Below are positions 51,275 through 60,087 of a stretch of DNA of 64,000 nucleotides, one piece after another (the first letter of the stretch is position 1; every line of letters starts with the position of its first letter). The notes under the pieces are model-generated. The model saw only the letters and a list, made by a program, of their open reading frames with translations, made no database searches and was not told where the DNA came from. Position numbers and translations under genes: made by a program. This DNA is from Micavibrio aeruginosavorus_D (GTDB lineage: Bacteria > Pseudomonadota > Alphaproteobacteria > Micavibrionales > Micavibrionaceae), in the NCBI RefSeq assembly GCF_051245535.1, contig NZ_CP195303.1:124001-188000 (forward strand). The letters run 5' to 3'.

Positions 51275-52633
51275 ATGATGCGCTTTCTGCGAAAATACTG
51301 GTACGATTCCGGGGCTTCTTTGGCGGTGTATATGGCGCTGACCATTCCGGTTCTTGTCGGATCCATCGGTATGGCGACCGATGTGGGCATGTCCTATCTC
51401 GTGCGTGCGCGGTTACAGGGGGCATTGGATGCGGCGGCCCTAGCCACGGCGGCGGCAACATCAACGGGCGATGCCGATATCGGGGAAAAGCTGGAAGAGT
51501 ATTTCGAGGCGAACTACCCCCCGGAGAAAATCGGTGTTCCCTATGATCTGGATTTTGAAGATTCAGACGAAGCTTTATTTGTCAGTGCGCAAGCGCGCTA
51601 CAATACAATGTTTGTTCGTGTCTTGGGGATCGAAGAAATAAACGTTGCGGCCTCCACCACAATTACGCGGGCAGTGCGTGGTATTGAAGCGGTTCTGGTT
51701 CTCGATAACACTGGATCAATGTCAACGAACAACAATATTCAGAAATTAAAAGACGCGGCAGAGGTGTTTGTTGAGACGCTGTATGATCGTGCTGGTGAAG
51801 ACGAAGAATACGTAAAAATTGGCATTGTTCCGTACAGCGCATCTGTGAATGTCAGCCGGTATGGTTTGGGCTTAGATCCGGATGGCGATAGTTACGGGGA
51901 TCCTTTTGTCACGCTTCCTGGCGGGGTGACGTATAACTCCAGCTGTTCTGGCTCCAGCAGAACGCGCTGGTGCGGATGTGTTCGTGCCGAAGAATATCCG
52001 GGCGATGTAGAGGAGTTTGATGAGAATTTAGCCCCTTATCGTTTCCTTGATTGTGGAAGCGGTGATGACGATGAAAGTGAGTGTGAGGTTACAACCTATC
52101 CCAACAAAATGTCGGCCGGGGGATATTGCCCAACACCGATCACGCCTTTAACCAGTGATGAGGATGTCTTGTTGGATGCCATTGATGCAATGGGAACGGG
52201 CGGTTATACGCTGGGGAACTTTGGCATGATCTGGGGGTACCGCGTGATTTCCCCTGAATTCCCGTTTGAGGAGGGGGCGGCGTGGGATGATTATATCTGG
52301 CGCAAAGCTGTCGTAATGATGACGGACGGTGATAACAATATTTCTGCAAGCAGTAATAGCGTCTTTACGGCCTATGGGCATAACCGCCTGATCAACATTG
52401 ATGATGATGATTTGAATGATCGCTTTGTTGAGGTTTGTGCGCTGCTGCGGCAGCAAGGTGTTCTTGTTTACACCATCGTCTTTACGTCCAGTATCAACCA
52501 GGCCACAAAAGACATGTATAGAGCCTGCGCCACGACATCGAACATGTATTATTATGCGCCCAGTGGTGATGACCTTGAAGAAGCGTTTGAAAAAATTGCG
52601 CGTGAATTGAGCAACTTGCACGTCAGTAACTGA
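51275..52633 (+). CDS. tadG: TadG-like vWA-domain pilus protein
   Basis: A 452-residue protein: N-terminal membrane helix with SGASLAVYMALTIPVLVGSIGMATDVG (parts), then a von Willebrand A domain starting with the metal site D144-NTGSMS, and late MMTDGDNNIS. Between them, a Cys-rich insert (CSGSSRTRWCGCV, CGSGDDDESEC, YCPT) is presumably disulfide-bonded outside the cell. The ATG at 51275 has AGGGTGA ahead. TadG proteins are pilus-associated minor subunits or anchors. It closes the first part of the cluster. Confidence 0.88.
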   Translation: MMRFLRKYWYDSGASLAVYMALTIPVLVGSIGMATDVGMSYLVRARLQGALDAAALATAAATSTGDADIGEKLEEYFEANYPPEKIGVPYDLDFEDSDEALFVSAQARYNTMFVRVLGIEEINVAASTTITRAVRGIEAVLVLDNTGSMSTNNNIQKLKDAAEVFVETLYDRAGEDEEYVKIGIVPYSASVNVSRYGLGLDPDGDSYGDPFVTLPGGVTYNSSCSGSSRTRWCGCVRAEEYPGDVEEFDENLAPYRFLDCGSGDDDESECEVTTYPNKMSAGGYCPTPITPLTSDEDVLLDAIDAMGTGGYTLGNFGMIWGYRVISPEFPFEEGAAWDDYIWRKAVVMMTDGDNNISASSNSVFTAYGHNRLINIDDDDLNDRFVEVCALLRQQGVLVYTIVFTSSINQATKDMYRACATTSNMYYYAPSGDDLEEAFEKIARELSNLHVSN

Positions 52634-52660
52634 TGCAATAAATCCATGTTCATTGAATCA

Positions 52661-52684
52661 ACGGGACTCAGTTTTGAGTCCCGT
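52661..52684 (+). terminator. hairpin after the TadG-like gene
   Basis: Perfect 10-base stem ACGGGACTCA / TGAGTCCCGT with a 4-base loop, 27 bases after the stop. The T-run after it is poor (TTGATT). Confidence 0.6.
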
Positions 52685-53035
52685 TTGATTCTGGGGCAAG
52701 TATTCGTGGGGTGGGTGATTCTGCTTTTACTATAGATTTGCTGATTACTATGTGTTTTTGGTGCGATTAAATACTTAGTTGTGTATTTTGTAGTAATAAT
52801 TCTGATGTTTGTAGTTGTTCTATGCTTTCTATATAAAATTTTATGTAAAAACAGCGTAAGTTTTATTTGCTTCTTCTGCTTTTTTCTATAACTCATTGCC
52901 CCGTTTCTTCATTTTTTTAACCCCTCGTTAAAAATTTAGGGTATATTCTGGAGTCTGTGGGTTCACGCATTGGTGCAATGCCTGTGCGATTAGGGGAACC
53001 AAAAAGCTGGAAACCAAACGAAGGAGACTTCAACT
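52685..53035 (+). promoter_or_regulatory. AT-rich leader region ahead of the Flp pilin gene
   Basis: This 351-base gap is strikingly AT-rich from ~52730 to ~52920 compared with its surroundings. A TATATT hexamer at 52942-52947 may be the -10 of the flp promoter, but no good -35 stands at the right distance. A good ribosome binding site (GAAGGAG) precedes the flp ATG. I see no credible coding sequence on either strand. A strong pilin promoter with upstream elements is my inference. Confidence 0.4.
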
Positions 53036-53251
53036 ATGTTGTTCACGTTCATCAAGGCTATTAAAGAAGCCTATGTAAAGGATATCAAAGGCGCGACCGC
53101 TATTGAATACGGTCTGATCGCCGGTGGGATTTCGTTGGCTATTGTGGCCTCTGTGTTTGCATTCGGTGATGACTTGGCCGCTCTGTTCTCGTCCATCGCG
53201 GACGCAATGGCAGAAGCTTCGGCTGATGTTCAGGAAGATGTTGCGAGCTAA
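53036..53251 (+). CDS. flp: Flp-family type IVb pilin
   Basis: A 71-residue prepilin, the major subunit of the Tad pilus. A basic leader (MLFTFIKAIKEAYVKDIKG) precedes ATAIEYGLIAGGISLAIV (the conserved Glu5-Tyr6 of mature Flp: IEYG), followed by a short polar/Ala-rich tail. CpaA, encoded just downstream, should cleave after the Gly. A strong terminator follows the stop, typical for a pilin expressed above the rest of the operon. Confidence 0.96.
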   Translation: MLFTFIKAIKEAYVKDIKGATAIEYGLIAGGISLAIVASVFAFGDDLAALFSSIADAMAEASADVQEDVAS

Positions 53252-53269
53252 CTCTTCTGTGCTTTAGAG

Positions 53270-53305
53270 AAAACCCGCCTGGAGGGTTCCTTCAGGCGGG
53301 TTTTT
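53270..53305 (+). terminator. intrinsic terminator after flp
   Basis: Stem AAACCCGCCTG / CAGGCGGGTTT with an 11-base loop, followed by more T. It separates the pilin gene from cpaA. Confidence 0.9.
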
Positions 53306-53323
53306 GATTCTATGGGATGCTGA

Positions 53324-53869
53324 ATGGATTTTACGTTTGCTCTAACGCTTGTATATGGCTTTTGTTTGCTGGGCGCGATTTTAACCGCGATTGGTGCGGC
53401 TTGGTCTGATATCCGGTCAATGACCATTCCCAATTATTACAGCATCATCATCATTGGTCTCTTTATTATGGGCTATGGTGCACTTGCTTTGGCTGGTGCC
53501 GCGCTTGCGCCGTGGTGGAGTTATGCCTCCTCCATGCTCATCGTGTTTTTGGTAACGCTGGTCATGTTTCTTGCCAAGGCCATCGGGGGTGGGGATTCTA
53601 AATTTGGGGCGGCGTGCGCCCTGTGGGTTGGTCTGCAGGGGCTTATGCCTTTCTTGCTGGTTATGATGATTGTGGGCATGGTTTTGGGAATTTTGGCCTT
53701 GGTTCTTCGTCACCGCGTGGTGTTTGCGCGGGTGGTGCCGGGGGGGTGGATTGACCGTGTGCAGAAGGGCGAGAGCGCTATCCCGTACGGTGTTGCCATA
53801 ATGTTTGGGTTGGCGGCGGGTGTATACGCCGCCGGAATGCAGGGGCCGTTAATGGCGTTTTTTCATTAA
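53324..53869 (+). CDS. cpaA: prepilin peptidase CpaA/TadV
   Basis: An A24-family aspartyl membrane peptidase of 181 residues that removes the Flp leader. Both catalytic Asp sites are visible: SDIRSMTIPN at ~29-38 and GGGDSKFG at ~88-95. Five to six membrane segments. It lies 72 bases after flp, behind a terminator. Confidence 0.92.
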   Translation: MDFTFALTLVYGFCLLGAILTAIGAAWSDIRSMTIPNYYSIIIIGLFIMGYGALALAGAALAPWWSYASSMLIVFLVTLVMFLAKAIGGGDSKFGAACALWVGLQGLMPFLLVMMIVGMVLGILALVLRHRVVFARVVPGGWIDRVQKGESAIPYGVAIMFGLAAGVYAAGMQGPLMAFFH

Positions 53870-54019
53870 ATGCCAAGGGCTTTTCGGGCTTTGTTAAAAG
53901 AAGAAATCTGGGTATAATGGGGGTGCGGCACGGTCGTGCCGATCCTGTTTCTTTCGTGGTTCAATCCATCCTATGCGGTTTTTGGAACTGCACCTTTCAT
54001 CCCTGATAGGGGCTTTGTG

Positions 54020-54898
54020 ATGAATAAAAATCTTTTGATCGCCTTTGCGGGCGCTTTGTTGATTGCCATTTTGGTGGCGATGTTGATGAGCACGTTGCTG
54101 GGCGGTACCAAGAAGAAACAGCCGCGTGTCGCGGAAACAAAGCGCATCGAAATTCTGGTTGCGGCAAAGCCAATTGCGATTGGGCAATATTTGTCGTCAG
54201 AAAGCATGAAGTGGAAACCGTGGCCGGAGGAGGCCGTGTTTCCTGGCGCCATCGTTCGTAAAGGCGAGCAAAAAGCATCCGAGGCAAAAGAAGGTCGCGC
54301 CGCGCGCGCCTTTGTGATCGACGAGCCAATTGTAGAAAGTGCGATTATCGCGGGCGAAGGCAGCTTTGCGGCCGCGCGATTGGAGCCGGGGATGCGGGCG
54401 ATTGCGATTAAAGCCAACACCATTACAACGGCGGGCGGTTTGATCCGCGCGGGCGATCGGGTTGATGTGATTTTGGTCGCGGGATATGAGATGGAAGCGA
54501 ATAGCCCGGACCCATATACAGAAAGCCTGATGGAAAGTATTGCGGACCGGAATTTGGAAGAAGCCGCAGCGCAAACGATCTTGCAGAATATTCGCGTATT
54601 GGCCGTGGACCAGAATGAAAAGCCGCCAGAAAGCGGAGACAAAGCCTCGGCCGTGAAAAAAGTTAAGACGGTGACGTTGGAGGTCGATACACGCGGGGCG
54701 GAGAAGCTTGTTGTGGCGCTGAAGACAGGGTCTTTGCATCTTTCGTTACGGTCTTTGGGCGATACCAGTCTGTTCGATGAAAATCGTCCCAGCACGACAG
54801 ATGCCCGCATGATCAACATTGACGATGAAATTATCAAGCAGGCCAATGAATCTATTGGCGGCTTGCGTATCTATAGCGGTGGTGTTCCAACGCGATAA
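54020..54898 (+). CDS. cpaB: Flp pilus assembly protein CpaB/RcpC
   Basis: A 292-residue periplasmic protein with an N-terminal membrane anchor (LLIAFAGALLIAILVAMLM; parts) and an SAF-domain (EILVAAKPIAIGQYLSSESMKWKPWPEEAV, parts), typical of CpaB. ERGMRAIAIKANTIT-like text (EPGMRAIAIKANTIT) and GDRVDVILV are family hallmarks. ATG 54020 has AGGGG ahead; the frame opens earlier, at 53936. It stabilises the secretin CpaC. Confidence 0.92.
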   Translation: MNKNLLIAFAGALLIAILVAMLMSTLLGGTKKKQPRVAETKRIEILVAAKPIAIGQYLSSESMKWKPWPEEAVFPGAIVRKGEQKASEAKEGRAARAFVIDEPIVESAIIAGEGSFAAARLEPGMRAIAIKANTITTAGGLIRAGDRVDVILVAGYEMEANSPDPYTESLMESIADRNLEEAAAQTILQNIRVLAVDQNEKPPESGDKASAVKKVKTVTLEVDTRGAEKLVVALKTGSLHLSLRSLGDTSLFDENRPSTTDARMINIDDEIIKQANESIGGLRIYSGGVPTR

Positions 54899-54946
54899 GG
54901 GCGGAATGTTCGCTTTTGTGAAAACGGTCAAGTTCGAGTTTGAAAT

Positions 54947-56386
54947 ATGGTCGAGATGAAAAACATGATGAAACGTCCTATCGCTCTGGCCCTTATCGGT
55001 GCCGTCGTGGCGGGGTTGGCCTTTGGTCCGGTCCTGCATGCGCGCGCGGACAGCAAAATGAACCCGGTCAGCATCAATGCGGCGAAGAAGGGCAATTTGC
55101 TCGAAGTGACATTGGGCAAGGGCGAGGTTCTGACCATTCCGGGCGATGTTGCCGATGTTCTGGTGGCTGATCCGTCCATCGCCGATGTGTCGGCGTTACA
55201 AGCGGACAAGCTTTATGTTGTTGGATCGCGTCTGGGCAATACCAACCTGATGGTTCTGGATGCGCAGGGCAACGTGCTGAAACGTGTCGATATTCACGTT
55301 AGGATTGATGAGGCCGCGATTCAGGCTTACCTGCAAGAACTCTACCCCAATGAAAGCGTTTCGGTTCGGGCGGTGAATGGGCGGTTCTTCCTGACCGGGA
55401 ATGTGTCGACACCGGACGCATCGAATAAAATCGCCAACGTGGTTGCGGCCTATTTCAACCAGGGGTCCGGCGCACCGAACATGGATTCTATCGTGAACCT
55501 GCTCCAGGTTTCGGGCGAGCAGCAGGTGATGCTGCGCGTCAAGATTATGGAAGTTTCGAAATCGCTTCTGCGCGAACTGGGTATCGATACGCAATTGGAT
55601 GATACCAGCCTGCTGGGCAACAATGACAATTTGATCGGGGCAATTGATACAATCGCCGGGACGGGATTGACGCAAAACCCGTTTGCGACGGGATCATTGA
55701 TTTTTGATGACGGCAGCTTTGGCCCTCTGAGCTTTATGCTGAGCGCACTTGAAAACGATCAAATGGCGCAGACCTTGGCTGAACCAAATCTGACCGCGAT
55801 TTCTGGCGAACAAGCCGGGTTCCTGGCGGGTGGTGAATTTCCGGTTCCGTCCGGACGGGATCAGGATGGCAACGTCATTATTGAATACCGGTCATTCGGT
55901 GTGTCTTTGAACTTCCGCCCCGTTGTATTGTCGTCGGACCGGATCAGCTTGCAAATGAACACAGAAGTGTCATCCATTTCACGCGATAACTCGGTGACAC
56001 TGAACGGTTTGGATGTTCCGGGCTTAAGCATTCGTCGTGCTTCGACCACGGTGGAAATGGGCAGTGGTGGCAGTTTGATGATTGCTGGCCTGCTGCAATC
56101 CAATGCGTTGAAGGGCATGGCGGGCCTGCCGGGGATTCAGCAAACGCCGATCCTTGGTGATCTGATTTCATCCGAAAGCTTTAACCGTCAGGAATCGGAA
56201 CTGGTCATTATCGTGACGCCTGTTCTGGTCAAGCCTTATGCAGAAACCCGCGCGGCGCGTAAAGTCGACACGCCCACAAAAACGCCATTGCGTCAGGCGT
56301 TCATCGATAACATTCGCCGCATTTATGGCCGCAAGGCGCCCGCATCTTTGAATGATGACGGCAGCTTTGGCTATATCCTGAATTAA
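54947..56386 (+). CDS. cpaC: Tad pilus secretin CpaC/RcpA
   Basis: A 479-residue outer-membrane secretin through which the Flp pilus exits. A signal peptide (cleavage near HARA) precedes the pilus N-domain (KGEVLTIPGDVADVLVADPSIADV, parts), a BON-like domain, and the secretin core with LSALENDQMAQTLAEPNLTAISGEQAGFLAGGEFPVP (parts) and GLSIRRASTTVEMGSGGSLMIAGLL (parts). ATGs at 54947, 54956, 54965 and 54968 are all in frame; the first was taken. Confidence 0.95.
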   Translation: MVEMKNMMKRPIALALIGAVVAGLAFGPVLHARADSKMNPVSINAAKKGNLLEVTLGKGEVLTIPGDVADVLVADPSIADVSALQADKLYVVGSRLGNTNLMVLDAQGNVLKRVDIHVRIDEAAIQAYLQELYPNESVSVRAVNGRFFLTGNVSTPDASNKIANVVAAYFNQGSGAPNMDSIVNLLQVSGEQQVMLRVKIMEVSKSLLRELGIDTQLDDTSLLGNNDNLIGAIDTIAGTGLTQNPFATGSLIFDDGSFGPLSFMLSALENDQMAQTLAEPNLTAISGEQAGFLAGGEFPVPSGRDQDGNVIIEYRSFGVSLNFRPVVLSSDRISLQMNTEVSSISRDNSVTLNGLDVPGLSIRRASTTVEMGSGGSLMIAGLLQSNALKGMAGLPGIQQTPILGDLISSESFNRQESELVIIVTPVLVKPYAETRAARKVDTPTKTPLRQAFIDNIRRIYGRKAPASLNDDGSFGYILN

Positions 56387-56409
56387 TCGACCCGAGGAAA
56401 AAGTTCGTG

Positions 56410-57069
56410 ATGAAAATATCGTTTCAAAACCGTGGGATCTTAATGGCGGCCAGCGTGGCGGCCTTGTTGGGTGGATGCACGATTTCGCTGGATCGGGATT
56501 CCGAACTGGCTGCGGCTGATCGACAGATGCAGGTGGTCAGCGATGATGCCGAAATGCAATTGCCGGTCGATGCGATGAATGACTCCACAATTCGCCGCAT
56601 TGCGGGTGATTATGCCAGCCGTGGCGATGGCGCGATGGTCGTGTCGGTTTTATACGACCCGTCCTCTCGCTCTGGCACCGCGATGAAAGCGGGGCAAGAA
56701 CTGGCCCGCATTGTCGAAACGCTGAAGCAGAACAATATTGCTGGTGTGCAGGGCGATATCATGCCGGTGCAGGCTCTGGGTGACCGGATGCAGGTTTTGG
56801 TGAGCTATGACCAGTTGACCGCACAGGTGTCGGATGTATGCGCAGGGCAGGAGATGGATCAAACCATGACCGATCTCGATAAAGCCCGGGCCTATCCTTT
56901 GGGCTGTACGGTGGATCAGATGGTCGCGCGCCAAACGGCGCAACCGGCCGATTTACTGGGGCGTGACCCTGTTGGCGGTACGGATGGGCGTCGTGGCGCC
57001 GCTGTAACGGAGCCTTACCGTGCAGGTGAGCCGAACAGCGAGCTAAGTGGCGAGAGCGCATCTGAGTAA
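56410..57069 (+). CDS. cpaD: Flp pilus assembly lipoprotein CpaD
   Basis: A 219-residue lipoprotein with lipobox LLGGCT at about 17-22. The C-terminal part has the CpaD pattern PLGCTVDQMVARQTAQPADLLGRDP (parts). It is thought to help the secretin in the outer membrane. GAGGAAAAA lies ahead of the GTG (56407) and ATG (56410). A 131-base gap follows. Confidence 0.9.
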   Translation: MKISFQNRGILMAASVAALLGGCTISLDRDSELAAADRQMQVVSDDAEMQLPVDAMNDSTIRRIAGDYASRGDGAMVVSVLYDPSSRSGTAMKAGQELARIVETLKQNNIAGVQGDIMPVQALGDRMQVLVSYDQLTAQVSDVCAGQEMDQTMTDLDKARAYPLGCTVDQMVARQTAQPADLLGRDPVGGTDGRRGAAVTEPYRAGEPNSELSGESASE

Positions 57070-57200
57070 TTGATGCCATAATCATTGGTTTTAGCCGGTT
57101 TTTGTAAATCAATTGGTAATAAAACCGCGCGATGATGGGGTGGCGGGTCAAATCCGCGATTCCTTGTTGAATATCAAAAGTATAATCCGGTTCCAATCAC

Positions 57201-58457
57201 ATGACCGCTGCCGATGCCACCTTTACTTCTGTCCTGTTGCCGGGGGCCCGCGTGACGATGTTCGCGCGTGATCGCGAGTCATTGGAATCGTTCCGCTCTC
57301 TGGTGCAGGATTGGCGTTTCGCCCGCGTGCAGATGGAAGCGATCGAAGGCGGCGTTGATGAAGCCATCGCGACATTCCAATCGCGCGAAGCCCCCGACCT
57401 GTTGATCATTGAAACCGACACGATTGATGAAGGGTTTACACAGAAGCTGGAATCTCTGTCGGCTTATTGTTCCGAAAACACGGCGGCGATTGTTATTGGC
57501 CCCGTCAATGATGTGAATTTGTATCGCCGTTTAATCGGCATGGGGATCAGCGAATATCTGGTGCGCCCGGTGAAGGCGGATACGTTGTCCTTTGACATTG
57601 CGCGGTCGTTGATTGAACGCATCGGTGCAACAGGCAGCCGTCTGGTGACCTTTATCGGGGCCAAGGGCGGCGTTGGTGCCACTGTTCTGGCCGAAGGCAT
57701 GGCATGGGGCATGGCCGAAATGATGCACCAGAAAACCATGTTGCTGGATGCCGCTGGCGGCTGGTCGTCGCTCAGTGTGGGCATGAATTTTGAACCGGTG
57801 ACGACCCTGTCCGAAGCCGTGCGCACGGCGCAATCCGGCGATGCGGATGCGTTCCGCCGCATTTTGTTTCAGGCCGATGACCGCCTGCATGTGCTGAGCA
57901 CCGGCGGCGACGTCATGCTGGACAACACGGTTGATCCGGCAACATTCGAAGGTTTGCTGGATCATTTGATGACCAGCTATCCGGTCGTGATTGTTGATCT
58001 GTCCGCTGCCCCTGTTGGTTTGCGTCAGGCGACGTTGGCGAGGGCGCATGAAATTATTGTTGTCACCACACCGCAATTGCCCGCCTTGCGCGCGGCGCGC
58101 AGCCTGATGAATGAAATTCGCGATCTGCGCGGGGGCAAGGATGACACGGTTATTGATTTGATCGTCAATATGGTCGGCTCTGCCCAGAAACATGAAATAC
58201 CCAAGGTGGATATCGAAGCGGCGCTGGATCGCAAGCCATCGCTGATGCTGGATTATAAACCCGGTTTGTTTATGGCGTTTGAAAGCGAAGGCCGCAAAAT
58301 CACCTCCAGCCCCGAAGGGCGTGACATTGCGCAAACGTTATTACAGTTGGTGGCGAAACTTATTCGCGGGGCTGGATCGGATTCATCCGGCCCGGCCAAC
58401 GATGCGGGCGGCAAGGGGTTGTCCGGCATATTGAACAAGTTCAAGGCAAAATCCTGA
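57201..58457 (+). CDS. cpaE: Tad pilus localisation ATPase CpaE/TadZ
   Basis: A 418-residue protein: an atypical receiver-like N-terminal domain (residues ~14-135, D-rich but lacking a clear phosphoacceptor) and a ParA/MinD-type ATPase from ~145. The deviant Walker A reads GAKGGVGAT at 153-161, with signature K155 and Ala in place of the second Lys, as in many TadZ proteins. It positions the pilus apparatus, often at a pole. Confidence 0.93.
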   Translation: MTAADATFTSVLLPGARVTMFARDRESLESFRSLVQDWRFARVQMEAIEGGVDEAIATFQSREAPDLLIIETDTIDEGFTQKLESLSAYCSENTAAIVIGPVNDVNLYRRLIGMGISEYLVRPVKADTLSFDIARSLIERIGATGSRLVTFIGAKGGVGATVLAEGMAWGMAEMMHQKTMLLDAAGGWSSLSVGMNFEPVTTLSEAVRTAQSGDADAFRRILFQADDRLHVLSTGGDVMLDNTVDPATFEGLLDHLMTSYPVVIVDLSAAPVGLRQATLARAHEIIVVTTPQLPALRAARSLMNEIRDLRGGKDDTVIDLIVNMVGSAQKHEIPKVDIEAALDRKPSLMLDYKPGLFMAFESEGRKITSSPEGRDIAQTLLQLVAKLIRGAGSDSSGPANDAGGKGLSGILNKFKAKS

Positions 58458-58473
58458 CGGATTGGGTGGCGCA

Positions 58474-60087
58474 ATGTTTGGAAAAAAGGGCACCTCCGGA
58501 CCACCATCACCGCCGCCAGCGGCCCCGGCGCCGCGCCCGGAACCTGTGGCGGCGACGCCCGCCCCTGCGCCGGTAAAATCCGCGCCGCCATCACCGCCAA
58601 AAGATGTATCGTCATCCACCATGCCGCCAATGGACGCGGACATGCTGGGGGCGCTGAATGCTCTGAACGCGGAAAAGGGAACGACATCCGCCGGACAAGT
58701 TCATGTTCCCGCCGCCGAAGCGGAAAAGGCCAAACCCGTAAAATCGCTGGACGATGATTTGTTGTCCAAAGGCGAAGAGCCAACGATCAAAACCGATGCG
58801 GGGGCCAGCATGGCGTCCGTGCGCCTGCAACGCGCGCGCAACCGTATCTGGCTTGATTTGCGTGATGGCATTGATTTGAAAGCCTTGGCCCGTATGGATG
58901 CCAAAGCTGCGCGCGAGGAAGTGGCTTCCGCTGTGCAGGAAATTGCCCGCTTCCGCAATCTGGATATTACGCCGTCGGAACTGGATCTGATTTCCAAGGA
59001 ATGTTCCGATGATATGTTGGGCTATGGCCCGCTCGAAGCCTTGCTGGAACGTGACGACATCGCCGATATCATGATCAACGGTCCTGAAACCACGTATATC
59101 GAGGTGAGCGGGAAAATTCAGCGCACCGACATTAAATTCCGCGATAACCAGCATTTGACAACAATTTGTCAGCGTATCGTCGGGGCCATTGGTCGCCGTG
59201 TTGATGAATCATCACCGATTTGCGATGCGCGTCTGCCGGACGGAAGCCGTGTGAACGTCATTATCCCGCCGTTGGCCGTGGACGGCGCGACCATGACCAT
59301 TCGTAAATTTAAGAAAGACAAGCTGACGCTTGAAAAGCTGGTGGAGTTTGGGGCGGCGACGCCCAGTTGCGCCAAGCTGATTATGGCGGTGGGGCGTTGC
59401 CGCGTGAATGTTCTGGTGTCGGGCGGTACGGGTTCGGGTAAAACCACGATGCTGAACTGTTTGACTCGTTATATTGAGCAGGGCGAACGCATTATCACTT
59501 GCGAAGATGCCTGCGAATTGCAATTGCAACAGCCGCACGTCGTGCGCCTTGAAACACGTCCGCCCAACCTGGAGGGCGCGGGTGAAGTGACCATGCGCGA
59601 TCTGGTGAAAAACTGCCTGCGTATGCGCCCCGAACGCATTATCGTGGGTGAGGTGCGCGGCCCGGAAGCTTTCGATTTGTTGCAGGCCATGAACACCGGT
59701 CACGATGGATCCATGGGCACCGTCCACGCCAACAACCCGCGTGAAGCGCTGTCCCGTATGGAAAACATGATCGCCATGGGTGGCTTGAATTTGCCCAGTG
59801 CGGCCGTGCGTGAACAGATTGCCAGCGCGGTTAACGTAATTATTCAGGTGCAACGTCTGCGCGATGGTTCCCGTAAAGTCACCCACATCTCTGAAATTAC
59901 CGGGATGGAAGGTGATGTCGTGACGATGCAGGATTTGTTCCAGTTGGAATTCCTGGGCGAGGATGACGATGGAAAATTGATTACACGCCAGAAATCCACC
60001 GGCCTGCGTCCGAAATTCTATGATAAGGCGCGTCAATATGGCGTCGAGCAGCTTGTTCTTGATGCGATGGCGGAGGCGTTCGGATAA
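58474..60087 (+). CDS. cpaF: Tad pilus secretion ATPase CpaF/TadA
   Basis: A 537-residue hexameric motor that powers pilus assembly. A long Pro/Ala-rich N-terminal tail precedes the ATPase core: Walker A GGTGSGKT at 317-324, Asp box TCEDACEL, Walker B MRPERIIVGEVRG and GSMGTVHANN (parts). The frame opens with a TTG at 58462, but ATG 58474 is used. Its stop shares a base with the tadB start (TAATG). Confidence 0.96.
   Translation: MFGKKGTSGPPSPPPAAPAPRPEPVAATPAPAPVKSAPPSPPKDVSSSTMPPMDADMLGALNALNAEKGTTSAGQVHVPAAEAEKAKPVKSLDDDLLSKGEEPTIKTDAGASMASVRLQRARNRIWLDLRDGIDLKALARMDAKAAREEVASAVQEIARFRNLDITPSELDLISKECSDDMLGYGPLEALLERDDIADIMINGPETTYIEVSGKIQRTDIKFRDNQHLTTICQRIVGAIGRRVDESSPICDARLPDGSRVNVIIPPLAVDGATMTIRKFKKDKLTLEKLVEFGAATPSCAKLIMAVGRCRVNVLVSGGTGSGKTTMLNCLTRYIEQGERIITCEDACELQLQQPHVVRLETRPPNLEGAGEVTMRDLVKNCLRMRPERIIVGEVRGPEAFDLLQAMNTGHDGSMGTVHANNPREALSRMENMIAMGGLNLPSAAVREQIASAVNVIIQVQRLRDGSRKVTHISEITGMEGDVVTMQDLFQLEFLGEDDDGKLITRQKSTGLRPKFYDKARQYGVEQLVLDAMAEAFG

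Noticed and set aside
52552..52896. 114-codon minus-strand frame in the AT-rich gap before flp
   Set aside because: Composition is Lys/Thr/Ile-rich from AT-rich DNA, it overlaps the tadG 3' end, and it has no ribosome binding site. Judged non-coding.
57181..57186. TATAAT hexamer ahead of cpaE
   Set aside because: A perfect -10 hexamer, but only 14 bases before the ATG and without a -35 at 16-18 bases. Too weak to call a promoter.
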